Below are positions 39,300 to 49,436 of a stretch of 64,000 bases of DNA, piece by piece; position 1 is the first letter of the stretch; the number at the start of each line of letters is the position of its first letter. The position numbers and the translations under genes were made by a program. Origin of the DNA: Hyaloraphidium curvatum (taxonomy: Eukaryota > Monoblepharomycota > Hyaloraphidiomycetes > Hyaloraphidiales > Hyaloraphidiaceae); assembly GCA_025558095.1 (NCBI GenBank), contig JAIVFI010000031.1, positions 434,001 to 498,000 of the forward strand, in the 5' to 3' direction. The notes beneath the pieces were generated by a model. That model worked only from the letters and a program-made list of their open reading frames with translations. It did not search any database and had not been told where the DNA came from.

Positions 39300-40940
39300 C
39301 TACGCGGTCGGGCACACTGTCTCGAGCGTCGCCCGCACGCCGAGTCCCCTCGCAACCCCCCACACCGCAAAGAGCACCGTAGCAATCGTCACCAGCAGCG
39401 TCCTCAAGCCCCCGGGCGTCACGGCGACGCCCCCGACCCTGGCCCGCGCGGCGTCGCCAGCCCTCGCGAACGCGTCGAGCGCGTCCGCGTGCCTCGAGAG
39501 CGAGGCCTCCGCGGCCATGCGGCCCGGGGTGCGTGGGAGGGAGGAGGAGGATACGAGGAGGCCGCGGGCATGGAGGGCGGCCTCGGACTGCATGGAGGAG
39601 AGGATGTTGATGGAGGAGTTGGAGGTCGCGATGAGGAAGAGGCCATAGAAGCAGAGGAATGCGCCGCGGAGCGCAGAGACGAATATCCAGAAGGGCACAC
39701 ATTGGCCTGTGGACTGGGGCGCGGGAGTGCTAGTAGTAGTAGGACGGGGATACCAATGGCGCGTACTCACAGCAAGGAGCAAGGTCGGCACGACGAGGAG
39801 GCCCACCTGTGCGAGCCCATACCACACGTAGAACAGTTGAGCGTAATGAACGGTGCTCCAGCGGGGTTCGAGATTCCAGTGCAGAACGGCGTACAGGGGC
39901 TGGCTGCCTGATTTGGAGTCCGAAACGCGACTGTCATGCCCGTTGGCATCGTCCGAGAGAAGGTTCTCGCGGAAGCCCTCCAGGAGACCGTCCAGAGCAA
40001 TTCGCATGGCGCGGACGTGAAGGCGCCGCAATAGCTGGAGCACCGGGCTCGTGGGGCCCGTCATTGTAAAGCCCACGAGGATGGAACTCGAGTGAACAAG
40101 GGCCAAAAGTGCAACGATCAAGAGGGCGCAGCTCCAAGGTGTCGTCCACGAGCTTTCCGCCAACGTCACAAGAGAGGTAAAAGGCATCGCAACCCCAAAC
40201 AAGAGCATGCTGAACACAGCCTGGACCGCAGCGACGGCAAAGATCGAGCAAATCATCCTCCGCCAGAGGTCTCCGGCACATCCGACCCGAGGGCAGCTGC
40301 ACTCGGGGTCGCCCTCCACGTGGAGAAGCAGCACGGCATCCGAGACGTTCTTGGCACCGGGCTCGCGATGCTCCTCGTCGCCGTGCTGGGCCAGATCCGC
40401 GTAGCGCGCGACGACCGCCGCGGGGTAAAAGTCCACTGCGGCATCCTTGTTTTCAACAAGCGGCCTCCACATCTCCCACCAGCTCAGCTTGGAGCGAGGC
40501 GGAGGCATGGTAAAATGCGCCATCGTGAAAAGGCCGACCATGGTGAACACCGTGGCGATGGTTCCCACGGCCTTGGCGACGACGGAAAAGGTATCGTCCG
40601 GCCCAAACGCCCACAGTGGGGCGATAGACGCGGCAATGGTAATCAGGCTGGTGAACGCGAACTCGTAGACTTTGAGTTTGACGCGCACCCAGAACACGTA
40701 GTCCAGCACGCGGAACAACAGCCGCGCGGTGGCCCCGACGTGCGCGTACAGCCGCGGCCGCGTCATCGGATCGGCCTCGCGCGCCGCAGCCGCGGGATCG
40801 GCGGGACGCAGGCCCCGTGCCAGCGGGTTGCGGGGCGCGGCGGGCGACGGGAAGATGGCCAGCCACGCGAGCGGCGAGAACGCAGGCGGCGAGGGCACGG
40901 CCGGCGCCGCGGGCGAGGTTTCGGCGCGATCGACGTCCAT
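39300..40940 (-). CDS. Multi-spanning membrane protein of unknown function
   Basis: Exons 39771-40940 and 39300-39713 give 527 residues from ATG 40940. The 57-nt interval is open in frame but begins GTGAGTACG, has TACTACTAC-type branch sequence and ends CCCCAG, and its removal joins VPTLLLA to STGQCVPFWIF, so it is treated as an intron. Hydrophobic segments: FAFTSLITIAASIAPLWAF, AVGTIATVFTMVGLFTM, ICSIFAVAAVQAVFSMLLFG, ALLIVALLALVHSSSILVGF, YGLAQVGLLVVPTLLL, WIFVSALRGAFLCFYGLFLI and LLVTIATVLFAVWGV, thus about seven. A loop between the second and third has cysteines (ECSCPRVGC). No transporter signature is seen. The gene lies between the two coiled-coil paralogues, on the opposite strand. Confidence 0.65.
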   Translation of the reverse strand: MDVDRAETSPAAPAVPSPPAFSPLAWLAIFPSPAAPRNPLARGLRPADPAAAAREADPMTRPRLYAHVGATARLLFRVLDYVFWVRVKLKVYEFAFTSLITIAASIAPLWAFGPDDTFSVVAKAVGTIATVFTMVGLFTMAHFTMPPPRSKLSWWEMWRPLVENKDAAVDFYPAAVVARYADLAQHGDEEHREPGAKNVSDAVLLLHVEGDPECSCPRVGCAGDLWRRMICSIFAVAAVQAVFSMLLFGVAMPFTSLVTLAESSWTTPWSCALLIVALLALVHSSSILVGFTMTGPTSPVLQLLRRLHVRAMRIALDGLLEGFRENLLSDDANGHDSRVSDSKSGSQPLYAVLHWNLEPRWSTVHYAQLFYVWYGLAQVGLLVVPTLLLAVSTRHWYPRPTTTSTPAPQSTGQCVPFWIFVSALRGAFLCFYGLFLIATSNSSINILSSMQSEAALHARGLLVSSSSLPRTPGRMAAEASLSRHADALDAFARAGDAARARVGGVAVTPGGLRTLLVTIATVLFAVWGVARGLGVRATLETVCPTA

Positions 40941-41115
40941 GGCGTCGCGGGCGCTCACGGGACGGCTGCTGAGGCTGTTGCACGGATGGCCGCCGAGTAC
41001 CTCAGTGGCCGAGTACCGCTCAGGCTCGCGTCTCAGAGCGGGCGACTGACCGAATACAAATAGCCGCGCCCCTCCTGCTTCCATCAACCACCCCATCAAT
41101 CAAAGCACACTCCCG
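40941..41115. promoter_or_regulatory. Short divergent promoter region
   Basis: 175 bp separate the ATG of the membrane protein gene (reverse) and of coiled-coil copy B (forward), so their promoters overlap or share elements. Confidence 0.5.
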
Positions 41116-42423
41116 ATGTCGTACTACCCCGTAGGCATGCTGAACACCGTTCCGAAGATGAGTGCGGGCCGCATGGTTCCGCAGGACCCCCGGCGCGCCG
41201 CGGCCACCCCTCTGCCTCTCGCGGTCGCCGAGCCCCACCCGCCGCACTACAGGCCCGCAGCGGTCCCGCGCCGGTCCTCCAACACCAAAAAGTCCGCTGT
41301 CGAGCTCACCGTGCCGGCTTTCGCCCCGGCAACTGGCCCCAGGGGCGTTCGCGACGAGGTCGCCCGGGTTGAGAGGCCGCAACCTCCACCTCCGCCCCAC
41401 CTCGTCGAAAACGTCCTCGATTTCCCCGAGCCAAGGCCTGCAGAACGGGCTATTCTACATGCCGCATCATCTCCTGACCTGGGCTCCGCCCGCCGCAAGC
41501 GCGTCTCGGAAGAGGACGGTGCTGCCAGCAAAAGGCCGCGGAGCGAACCCCCGTCGCCCCAGCTGCCCGAGGAGGGAGAAATCGTCGGCAATCCGAGCTC
41601 GCAGAGCTTCAAGATTGGCTGCGATCCGGCCTTGAAAGACATTGCCAAGCGGCTCGAGCGGAGCGAGCATCTTGAAGCCGAGAACAAGGAGCTGAAGCTC
41701 CAGCTCGCCGAGTTCGCCGCGGCGAAGGCGGAGATCAGCAAGCTCCGGGCCCAGACGCAAAACAACGAGGAAACGGAGCGCCTCGCTCGCAGGCTCCGGG
41801 GGGAAAGGAACGAGGCGAGGGAAAGGCACCAGACCCTCCTGGAGGAGCACAACCGCTTCAGGGTCACGAACGCGAACCGGTGCGACAAGCTAGAGGGCGA
41901 CCTTGCCAAGGCTACCAAAGATGCAGGCTTCTACAAGGACCGGGCCACGGACCTCGACATGCAAAAGGCGGCCGTGCAGGCGACGCTCGAGCAAGAGTCC
42001 GAGGCTCGCGCCCGCCTTGCGCAGGACCTCAAAGCTGCAAAGACCTCCGTCGTGGCCTACCAGTCGGATATCGACAGGCTCAATGCGGAGGGCAAGCAGG
42101 CGGCCGGGCGGCTGAAGCGGCTCGACCACGCGCTCGCCGCCTCCAAGGCCGAGCGCGACATGGACCGCGCTCGCATCGCCAATCTGGAGCAGGAGCTCGA
42201 TCGCAGCGAGCGCGGTCGGGCTTGCGCGCTGGCCGACCTGGATGCCTCGCTCTCGAAGCTGGCAGACTTGGCCTCCAAGCATAAGGCCCTCGAGGCATCC
42301 ATGGCGGAAGCAATTGCGGTCGCGGATGCGGCTGCTCAGACCAGAGTCGACACGTTGAAGGCCGAGATCGCCGGCAAAGCGGGGCCGTTCCTCGAGTGGC
42401 TCAAGACTCTTGACGGGCATTAG
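41116..42423 (+). CDS. Coiled-coil protein, duplicated gene copy B
   Basis: 435 residues, single exon, from ATG 41116. Paralogue of the gene at 37768 over its whole length: MSYYPVGMLNTVPK, the Pro-rich region, ASSPDLGSARRKRVSEED, KRPRSEPPSPQLPEEGEI, then a coiled coil with identical blocks such as NANRCDKLE, KATKDAGFYK and DLDMQKAAV. The C-terminal heptads differ most. The 3' flanks of both genes also match (GACTAGACTGTAGCATT type sequence), so the duplication took in the UTRs. Like copy A it has a putative basic nuclear localisation motif and no catalytic domain. Function unknown. Confidence 0.68.
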   Translation: MSYYPVGMLNTVPKMSAGRMVPQDPRRAAATPLPLAVAEPHPPHYRPAAVPRRSSNTKKSAVELTVPAFAPATGPRGVRDEVARVERPQPPPPPHLVENVLDFPEPRPAERAILHAASSPDLGSARRKRVSEEDGAASKRPRSEPPSPQLPEEGEIVGNPSSQSFKIGCDPALKDIAKRLERSEHLEAENKELKLQLAEFAAAKAEISKLRAQTQNNEETERLARRLRGERNEARERHQTLLEEHNRFRVTNANRCDKLEGDLAKATKDAGFYKDRATDLDMQKAAVQATLEQESEARARLAQDLKAAKTSVVAYQSDIDRLNAEGKQAAGRLKRLDHALAASKAERDMDRARIANLEQELDRSERGRACALADLDASLSKLADLASKHKALEASMAEAIAVADAAAQTRVDTLKAEIAGKAGPFLEWLKTLDGH

Positions 42424-42763
42424 AGTGACGTGCACTCAACGGACGTTCACGAGAACGGTGGCAACGGTAGATGACTAGACTGTAGCATTCGTGTCAAACA
42501 CAACAATAACTAGCCAAAGCTACGTTCCGACGCTCAAGTCCGTTGCTGGTGGCTCCGCTTCGACATCAACCCCTTTTGGTCGTGATCCGCTTCTTCGCCG
42601 TCGTGCGCCGCTTCGAGCTCGTCCTTTTCTTCGTGGTGGCCCGCCTCTTGGTCGACGTGCGCCGCTTGGTTGTCGTTTTCTTGAGCGCGCTCGGCTGGCG
42701 GAGCACGGAGTCCACTTACGGATGAGGCGTCAATGGACGTGTCGGAGGACGTCCAACAAGTCA
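42424..42763. other. 3' region between coiled-coil copy B and the secreted protein gene
   Basis: 340 bp. The right half is a purine/pyrimidine-biased stretch of repeated triplets at 42560-42690 (reverse strand: AAGCGGCGCAC-type units) that is open in several frames. It may be a third exon of the secreted protein gene, see that entry, or a 3' UTR repeat. Confidence 0.4.
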
Positions 42764-43478
42764 TCACCCACGAAGCGGAACGAGGCACGTGGCGAGAATC
42801 GCCCGGCCGGCCAGGTATCGACCACAGCGGAACGTCATCGGGGGGATCGGGCACCACTGGGTTTCCTGGCGCTCGAACAGTCGCTTGGAGGTGGCGATCT
42901 GCGCGGTGAGGCCGAAGGTCAGCGCGGATGCTCCGACCCGCGGGCATCCAAAGCGGGAGCCCACGATGCTGATCCTCGAGTTTGTGACCGATGAGGGGTT
43001 GGGAGGTGGCGATTGGTCGCCGCACGACCACCCCGGCACGACGTTGTAATGCGCGCCGAACTGGCCTGCGGGGCGGGGCGGAACTGTCAGCCTTGCCGCC
43101 CCTCCTGCCCTGGGAGGCCGCCATTTGCAGCGTGTCCGACCCACTGTCCAGGACTGCCGCCGGCACGGAGCCGCCCGCGATCCACCCCACGAGCCCGTCG
43201 ACCACCGGCAGGGTGTCCCCCCTCAGGCAAAAGTTCTTCCTGGAACCGATGCCCCCCTCCAGCACGCTGCACGCGGCCGTGGCAAACGTGGCGAAAGGGT
43301 ACTCGTCCCCGCACTGGCCATCCGGGACCACGTCGGCGTCCATCTGGAAGACGGAGGTCGCGAGGGAGGGGCACGGGGTGGCGGAGAGGACCCAGAGGAC
43401 GCTGCCGCGCACGGCGGCATCGGCGCGGCCGGCAAAGAGGAGCACCGCGAGGACGCCGGCGACGACGGGTGGCCTCAT
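42764..43478 (-). CDS. Small secreted cysteine-containing protein
   Basis: Exons 43145-43478 and 42764-43065 give 211 residues from ATG 43478. A signal peptide is clear (VVAGVLAVLLFAGRADA). The mature part has about ten cysteines (SATPCPSLATS, DGQCGDEYPF, TAACSVLEGG, KNFCLRGD, GWSCGDQS, RFGCPRVG, TQWCPIPP, FRCGRYL, ATCLVPLR), consistent with a disulphide-bonded secreted protein. The 79-nt intron (GTGGGT...GCTGAC...CCGCAG) restores the frame. I do not recognise a family. Just before the stop lies another GTGGGTGATGAC donor-like site and at about 42667 a CGCCAG acceptor; splicing there would replace the last residues with a long repetitive charged tail. I cannot decide between the forms. Confidence 0.55.
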
Positions 43479-43963
43479 CGTGGGCGGGGCCGCCTGGTTG
43501 GCGCTGTGGGCTGGTTTTCGGGCTTGGCACGCGGGCGGGCCTGGTGTGTGGCGGGCGTCATCGGCACAGCACAGCGATTCGCGATAGCACACCGCGCGGC
43601 AACCGATCCAAGCCAGCTATCATGCCATCGTCTCCTTTCGGCATCGTCGATGCGCTTGGCATCGGGCAATCGGGCTTCGAAACCTTCGCATCGGGCGCAA
43701 GGTCGCCGGCGGATATCCTCAACCGAACGTCATGCAAGTACCAGATGTCGAAGCGAAGAGAGAGGTGCGAATGCAAGGAGATGCAAGGTCGAAGCTATGA
43801 GACCCGAGAACATTCAGACGCGCACATCGCGCGGCCGGCCGGTCCCGGACGAGCTGAGTTCCGACCGACGGACGCCGGAACCACCACCGCCAGACCTCCC
43901 GCCCGTCCCCGCTTCCCCTTCCATCGCCATCCGCATTACCCCGTCCTACATACCCACAATAAC
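43479..43963. other. Intergenic region between the secreted protein and kinase genes
   Basis: 485 bp upstream of the secreted protein gene and downstream of the kinase stop. No supported gene, repeat or RNA. Presumed promoter of the secreted protein gene. Confidence 0.4.
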
Positions 43964-45957
43964 CTAACCCTTATCCTCCGTCTCCCACTCCCAAAGCGGC
44001 CCCGCCCTCCCGAACGCGTCCAGCATGCTGATCTTCCCCTCCCTCGCCTCGACCCTCGGCGGCGGCGGCGTGACGTGCACCTGCACGACGGCCTCCCCCT
44101 CGTCCTCGTCAGAAACCTCGCCCTCCGCGGCCTCGCGGAGCCGCTCCTTCTCGGCCTCGTTGACGTACAGCGCCCCGGAGGCGGACCAGAACACCTGGAA
44201 CCCCGAAGGGGCGCGGTCCGCTTCGGCGGGGCCGGGACCGGCGGCCGAAGACGGATCCAGCAGGCCCCCCGCGCCCGCGCCCGCCGCCGCGCCGGGCCGG
44301 GCGGCGGAGTTGGCGTCCAGCCGCGTGCTCGCGGCGCGCAGCTCGGCCGCGTGCGCGTCGAGCTTCTGCGACAGCGCGCGCCGCATCGGCGCGAGGTTGG
44401 GCAGGTCCGACGAGTCCGCGAGGGGGACCACGTGCGAGGGCGGGGTGTGCGGGTGCGGCGCGTCGGGCTGCGGGGATTGCGGCGCGGCGGAGACGGGGGA
44501 GGCGGGGGAGGGGTCGCCGCCGGCGAAGCCAAAGAGCTCCTCGTGCTCGAAGACGGCGGCGTCGGGGACCTGCAGGATGCCGGGGCGCCCGCGGGACTCC
44601 CAGCGCGTGCGGAGGGTGCGCCCGAACTCGGCGTCCAGCGCGGTGGCGGCGGCGCCGGCCTCGGCGGAAGGCATGCGCCACGCGGGGGAGGCGCCCGAGC
44701 CCGAGGAGGAGCCGTTGGGGAAACCGGCGACGGCGAGGGCGGCCTGCTTGAGCCGCCACTCGGCGGATCCGGTGCGGCCCGAGGCGCTGGAAACGGGGGG
44801 CGGGGGCTCGTACCGCGTGGGAGGGGGGAAGACGCCGGGGGAGGCCTCGTGGTTGAACTGCTGCAGGAGCATCAAATAGCCGTGCGGCACGAGCGTCTGG
44901 ATCCACGGGTGCGCGAGGGCCTGCTCGGCCGAGGCGCGGGGGCCGGGGTCCGCGACGAGGAGGCACTGCACGAAGTCGCGGGCGAGGGGGGAGAGTGGGA
45001 CGTCGGGGGGGAAGGTGTAGTCCGCGTTGAGGATCTTGGCGTAGAGCTGCTCGTAGGATGCCGAGCCCTGGAAGGGGGTCACGCCGACGAGGAGCTGGTA
45101 GGCGATGCAGCCCAGGGACCAGGCGTCGACGGCGGTGCTGTAGGCCTGGCCGAGGACGATCTCGGGGGCGAGGTAGAAGGGCGTACCTAACAAGAGGGGA
45201 GGGCGGAACGGGTCAGAACACGCGGGTGCGGGAGCAGCAGCACGCGGCACCCACCGGTGACGGTCTGCATCGACGTCTTGGAGACAAACTGCGGCACGGC
45301 GCCCGACCCGCCCGGGGACCCCGCCTGCCCGTCCGCGGCCTCCGGCACGATGTACCCCGCGTTGAAGTCCACCAGGCACAGCGCGGCGTTCTCGCTGCCG
45401 TCCCGCAGCAGCAGGTTCGCGGGCTTGAGGTCGCGGTGCGCGATGCCGTGCCGGTGCAGGTACATGACGGCGTTGCAGATGGTGGCCATGATGGCGGCGG
45501 CGTGCTTCTCCGAGTAGTGCTCGATCTCGAGCAGCCGCGACAGCAGGTCGCCGCCCGCGCAGTACTCCATGACGATGTACCACTTTGATATCGTCTCGAA
45601 GGCGTCGATGAAGGACGGCAGGTTCTCGTGGTGGCCCACGCGGGCGATGATCGCGCACTCTGTCCGCCACTCCTTCTCCGCGGCCGCGTACTCGTCCTCC
45701 GCGTCGAGCGGAGCGGTGCCCGCGGCGGACTGCCCGGCCACGCCTGCGAAGGCGGGCGGCGCGGGGCCCGGCTTGCGGATGCTCTTGAGCGCGACCAGCA
45801 GGCCCGAGGCGTGCCGCGCCAGCTTGACGCAGGCCTTTGTGCCTGCGCCGAGCACGCGCAGCACGTGGTAGCCGCGCCGCTTCTGCGCGCCCTGCGCCAG
45901 CGCGAGCGCGCGGGCGGGCGGCGGCACGGGGCCGGCGGCGGGCGGCGCCGCGGCCAT
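43964..45957 (-). CDS. Serine/threonine protein kinase with DFN motif and long C-terminal region
   Basis: Exons 45255-45957 and 43964-45186 give 641 residues from ATG 45957. Kinase domain: glycine loop LGAGTKACVKLA, VALK with the ATP-binding Lys, WYIVMEYCAGGDLLSRLLE, catalytic loop HRDLKPANLLL, then CLVDFNAGYIVP in place of a normal DFG, and TGTPFYLAPEI (APE), the latter built across a 68-nt intron. DAWSLGCIAYQLLVG and the subdomain XI Arg (DPGPRASAEQALAHPW) are normal. Between DFN and APE is an extra Gly/Ser-rich insert. The fold is CAMK/AGC-like; target unknown. About 300 residues after the domain are low complexity with Pro/Ser/Ala, then an acidic stretch (GEVSDEDEGEAVV). The Asp of the metal-binding motif is kept, so activity is still plausible. 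Confidence 0.88.
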
Positions 45958-46778
45958 GGCGCCTCCGCGGCCCTCTGCTGCGGCCGCCCGCTGCTTAGGG
46001 GACCGTGGGGCGGGCGGCCGTGGCGGCCTCCGCAGTTGCAGTTGCTGGTGCTGCCGGTTGGGTCCCTTCCCCCGACTCGACTCGATCCCCAAAACTGGGC
46101 CAGGGACACCGTGGGGGATCCGGGCCGGGCTGGTCGGCGCAGGCAGGGTGCTCAACCAGCACCTTCGATCGCTATCGGCTCGGAAGGCGGATTGGTCAAG
46201 CTGGCAGCCGCGGACGGGCGGCCGATCTCGGGGAGGCGGGCGGGAAACGCCTCGGGAGGCCCTGGGGTCCGCCTCTGCCCCGGGAACCCCACGGAGGCGA
46301 GCCAAATGGGCACTTTACTGCCTTCCACATCCTCAAGGAGTGTTAGAGGGGGGCCGGGGCGGCGCTCGCCCACCCATCCCCCGCTGCCGGTGGTTTCCCG
46401 GGTCGGACCCCCGCTTCCCCTGTGATCGGCATCCGGATCCGGGGGGAAATAGCAAGCCGATGCATATCTGACTGCGGAGCTGGCGTCCATCCGGGGCGGC
46501 GGGAGCCCTGGCCGGGGCTGTCGTGCTGCCGGCGCCCGCCCATTTCTCACCTCGGTCCACGGGTCTCTGTCGGCTTATCCACCCTGCCGTGCGCCTCCCG
46601 ACTCGGTGGAAAGGGCGCCCGGCATCCCGGCTGGTTTGTCGGCCGCGTAGCCGCTGCAACGCCTCTTTCACGCGCAAGGCGAAGGCGTGTGGCGGAGTCA
46701 TCCGCTCCGCGGCCGGGCGGTCCGCTGATCCCGCCATCCGGTTTCGCCCGCACCGCTATCTGGCACACACCCCCGGAC
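45958..46778. promoter_or_regulatory. Divergent intergenic region
   Basis: 821 bp, very GC-rich, between the kinase (reverse) and the Mpv17-like gene (forward). Frames stay open across it because of base composition, but neither shows a fold or bias, so it is read as two promoters and 5' leaders. Confidence 0.45.
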
Positions 46779-47708
46779 ATGCCTCCGCCATTACCGCGCG
46801 CGCTGCTCGCCGCGCGCCCGCCGGCGCCGCCGCCGCCCTCCTCCCGCGGCGCGGCGATGGCGGCGTCGCTGCCCGCCCCGGCCGCCGCGCTGCTCATCTC
46901 CCCGACGCCGAAGCCGCGCCAGGCCGTCGCCGGCTTCCCGCTGCCCGCGTTCGGCGGCTCGGGCCAGGGCGGCGCGGGCGGCTCGGGGCAGCGCTCGACC
47001 CACTTCGACTTGCGCGGCTTCATGACCCGCGGCCTGCTCCGCGCCGCCCTGACCTCGGGCGTGCTCTACGGCCTCGGCGACATCCTCGGCCAGCTGGTCG
47101 TCGAGCCCTACGCCGACTCGCTGCGCGCCCGCTCCGCACCACAAGGCGCCGAACCCCCGGCGGAGCGCTCCTACTCGCTCCGCCGCACGCTCAACTTCGC
47201 CGCCTGCGGGTTCCTCTTCCACGGCCCGTACTTTTCCCGCATCTACGGCCTCCTGGACATGCGGTGGCCGCACCCCCCCGCCGGCGCCAGCGTGCTCTCG
47301 CGGCTGGGCATGGGCTTCAAGAAATCCCTGGCCACCAACATCTTCTTCGGGCCGCCGTTCCTGCTGGGTTTCCTCGCGCTGGTCTCGCGGCTGGACGGCA
47401 TGTCCTGGCCCGAGATCAGGGCCAAGATCGGCCGCCTGGGCCCCACCCTCTTCCTCGACGGCCTCAAGGCGTGGCCCGTCGCCTCGGCGCTGAACTTTGC
47501 CTTCACGCCCCCCGCGTACCGCCTGGCCGTCGTCAACGTGCTCGGGGTCGGGTGGAACTCGTGGGTGTCCGTGCGGAACGCCGCGGCGTCGATGGACGGG
47601 GAGGAGGAGATGCGCGAGGCGACGGCGCTGGGCGCCGAGATGCTCGCTGCGGGGCACATCGAGCACGCGGTGCATGCCGGCGGGCAGGAGGCGAAGGGGA
47701 AGCGGTGA
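46779..47708 (+). CDS. Mpv17/PMP22 family membrane protein
   Basis: Single exon, 309 residues from ATG 46779 (an ATG at about 46857 is an alternative). The N-terminal 80 residues are Pro/Ala-rich. The family core follows: LRAALTSGVLYGLGDILGQLVV (the GD-x-x-x-Q helix), RTLNFAACGFLFHGPYFSRIYGLLD, KKSLATNIFFGPPFLLGFLAL, LDGLKAWPVASALNFAFTPPAYRL and VVNVLGVGWNSWVS, with the usual W-P-x-x-x-x-NF and P-x-x-R. Known role: channel-like proteins of mitochondria or peroxisomes involved in redox and mtDNA maintenance. The protein is longer than the usual 180-200 residues at both ends. The N-terminal extension may target it to mitochondria. Confidence 0.88.
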   Translation: MPPPLPRALLAARPPAPPPPSSRGAAMAASLPAPAAALLISPTPKPRQAVAGFPLPAFGGSGQGGAGGSGQRSTHFDLRGFMTRGLLRAALTSGVLYGLGDILGQLVVEPYADSLRARSAPQGAEPPAERSYSLRRTLNFAACGFLFHGPYFSRIYGLLDMRWPHPPAGASVLSRLGMGFKKSLATNIFFGPPFLLGFLALVSRLDGMSWPEIRAKIGRLGPTLFLDGLKAWPVASALNFAFTPPAYRLAVVNVLGVGWNSWVSVRNAAASMDGEEEMREATALGAEMLAAGHIEHAVHAGGQEAKGKR

Positions 47709-49436
47709 CCTCGCCCCGGAACGGGCGGACGGACTTGGGGCACGGACACGGAACGGAACGGAACATGGACGGGGACAATCATAGACGGGCGGGCGGGACC
47801 CGGCCGGGATCGATACCACTTTGCCCCTCCGCGGGCCAGCTGCGACTGCAGGATGTACGGATTTGTAGTGCGTCTTTAGGGCCCCGCGGGGCGTAGAGAA
47901 CGGTGCGAACATGCCTAATCGCGGCACACTTCTCGTCGTCCGGGTCCGAGCCGGTTCCGAAGCATCCCGTGCCTCGCATTCCGGGCCGGAGCGCGTTCAC
48001 CGCCGTGCCACCGCGCGCTCGCTCGGCGGGGCGAACTCGAGCGCGGGGATGAGGAGGTCGGTGCGGCCGGCGGCGCGGTCCGCGTAGGTCGTCCGGCCGT
48101 CGTTGCTGACGGGATGCGGAGATGAAGGGGGACGATGATCGGGAGGAGCATGCGGCGAAGGAATCGCCATGTCGTCCGCAGCCACAGGGCCGGGAAGCGA
48201 GCGCGAGCCCAAGGAGCAGAGCCCGTCGTCCCCTTGCCAGCCTTCCTCCACCGCATCCCACTGCGTCTCATCCTCCTCCTCCTCCTCCTCCTCTTCCTCC
48301 CACAAACCGCAACCCGTCCCGTCATCCGCGTCCAGGTCCCACCGCCACCTCCTGACCCCCCTCCTGTCCCTCCACGCGTTTTTCGCCCTGCACATCCCAC
48401 AGCACCATCCGCCCCCTCTCCCTTCCGAAACCCCGGACCTGCTGCCGGGCACCCTCGCCCTCCTGGCGCGGTCGATCTCGGCGCGGCCGACGCCCGGGGG
48501 GAACGGCGCGGGCGCGCGCGACCGGACCGCGACGGGGGAGGAGTCGCCGGGGGTTGGAGGGGCGGGGGTGCGGCGGGCGGGGGTGGGGAGGAGGGCGCGA
48601 CCTCGGCGGCGCATGGCGGGAGGCAGAGGGTGGGATTCGGCGAGGAGATTTGTAGCGGAAGATCCGCGGGCTGCTCCACCGCACAGCGCGGGCCAACGCT
48701 CGACGGCCAGTGCGGGCGATCCATGCCCCCGCCCAGAGCGTGCAACGGCCTGCATGATGCGCGGATGGTCGTGTCGGACGGCCTTTGCAGCCCGGTCGGG
48801 CACGGCGACGACGGTCCTGCGAGCTCGGCGCTGCGATCCCCCGCGCAGCAGGATGCCGGACCCGCCCCGGCCGCATCCTCGCGATCCGCCTCCACCGCGC
48901 ATCTTCGAGCCGAGCCTACATCCATCCGGCGTGCACCGCGCGCGTACCTGCGCCGGGAGCTTTCACGTGCGATTGGGCCGTGCCGAGTCAGCGCCGGCCG
49001 ACCTGCCGACAGGTCCCCCGCCCCTTTCCCACCGCCGCCCCGCGCCGCCCCGCATCCGAACGCGGCCGCACTCCGCGATCCCCTCCGTGCGGAAACTCCC
49101 CGTGCGCTTCCGCGCGGCACCGTGCATCGCATGCGCCCGGCGGCCCGGAGCGGCGCGGGGCGGGCGGACCCTGTGTTTTCGGCGGTCCATCGGGGCCCGT
49201 CGCCGAAGGACCCTCGACGGGACGTCAGGGACCCGCTCCGCCGAAGCACTTGTTGGCTGCGCGGGAAAGAAGCAACCCCGTTCGAGTGGGCTGTCCTGCC
49301 AGGCGAACGACGCGCGGGAGCACGAAAGGACACGTCAACGCACGCGAAGGTACGCGACAGGACGGGGCACCTCGGCGCATCGCACGCGGGACCCTGACGG
49401 CTCCTCCGCAGATCAGCAAACCTCGAACAAGGAAAG
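47709..49436. other. GC-rich, low-complexity stretch without a confident gene
   Basis: 1.7 kb between the Mpv17-like and lectin-like genes. Several long frames are open on both strands because of very high GC; all are Arg/Pro/Ala-rich translations. The least bad candidate is a reverse-strand frame ending at 47997 whose last about 130 residues (poly-Glu, then SLPGPVAADDMAIPSPHAPP and LLIPALEFAPP) look partly protein-like, but I could not find a credible start or splice pattern. The segment also holds the promoter of the lectin-like gene. Confidence 0.35.
48270..48300 (+). repeat. TCC/GGA trinucleotide microsatellite
   Basis: A run of about nine TCC units with one TCT interruption; on the reverse strand it encodes Glu residues if translated. 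Confidence 0.85.

Noticed and set aside
46422-46778. A 119-residue N-terminal extension of the Mpv17-like protein.
   Set aside because: The extension has no coding character and overlaps the divergent promoter; ATG 46779 gives a plausible protein.
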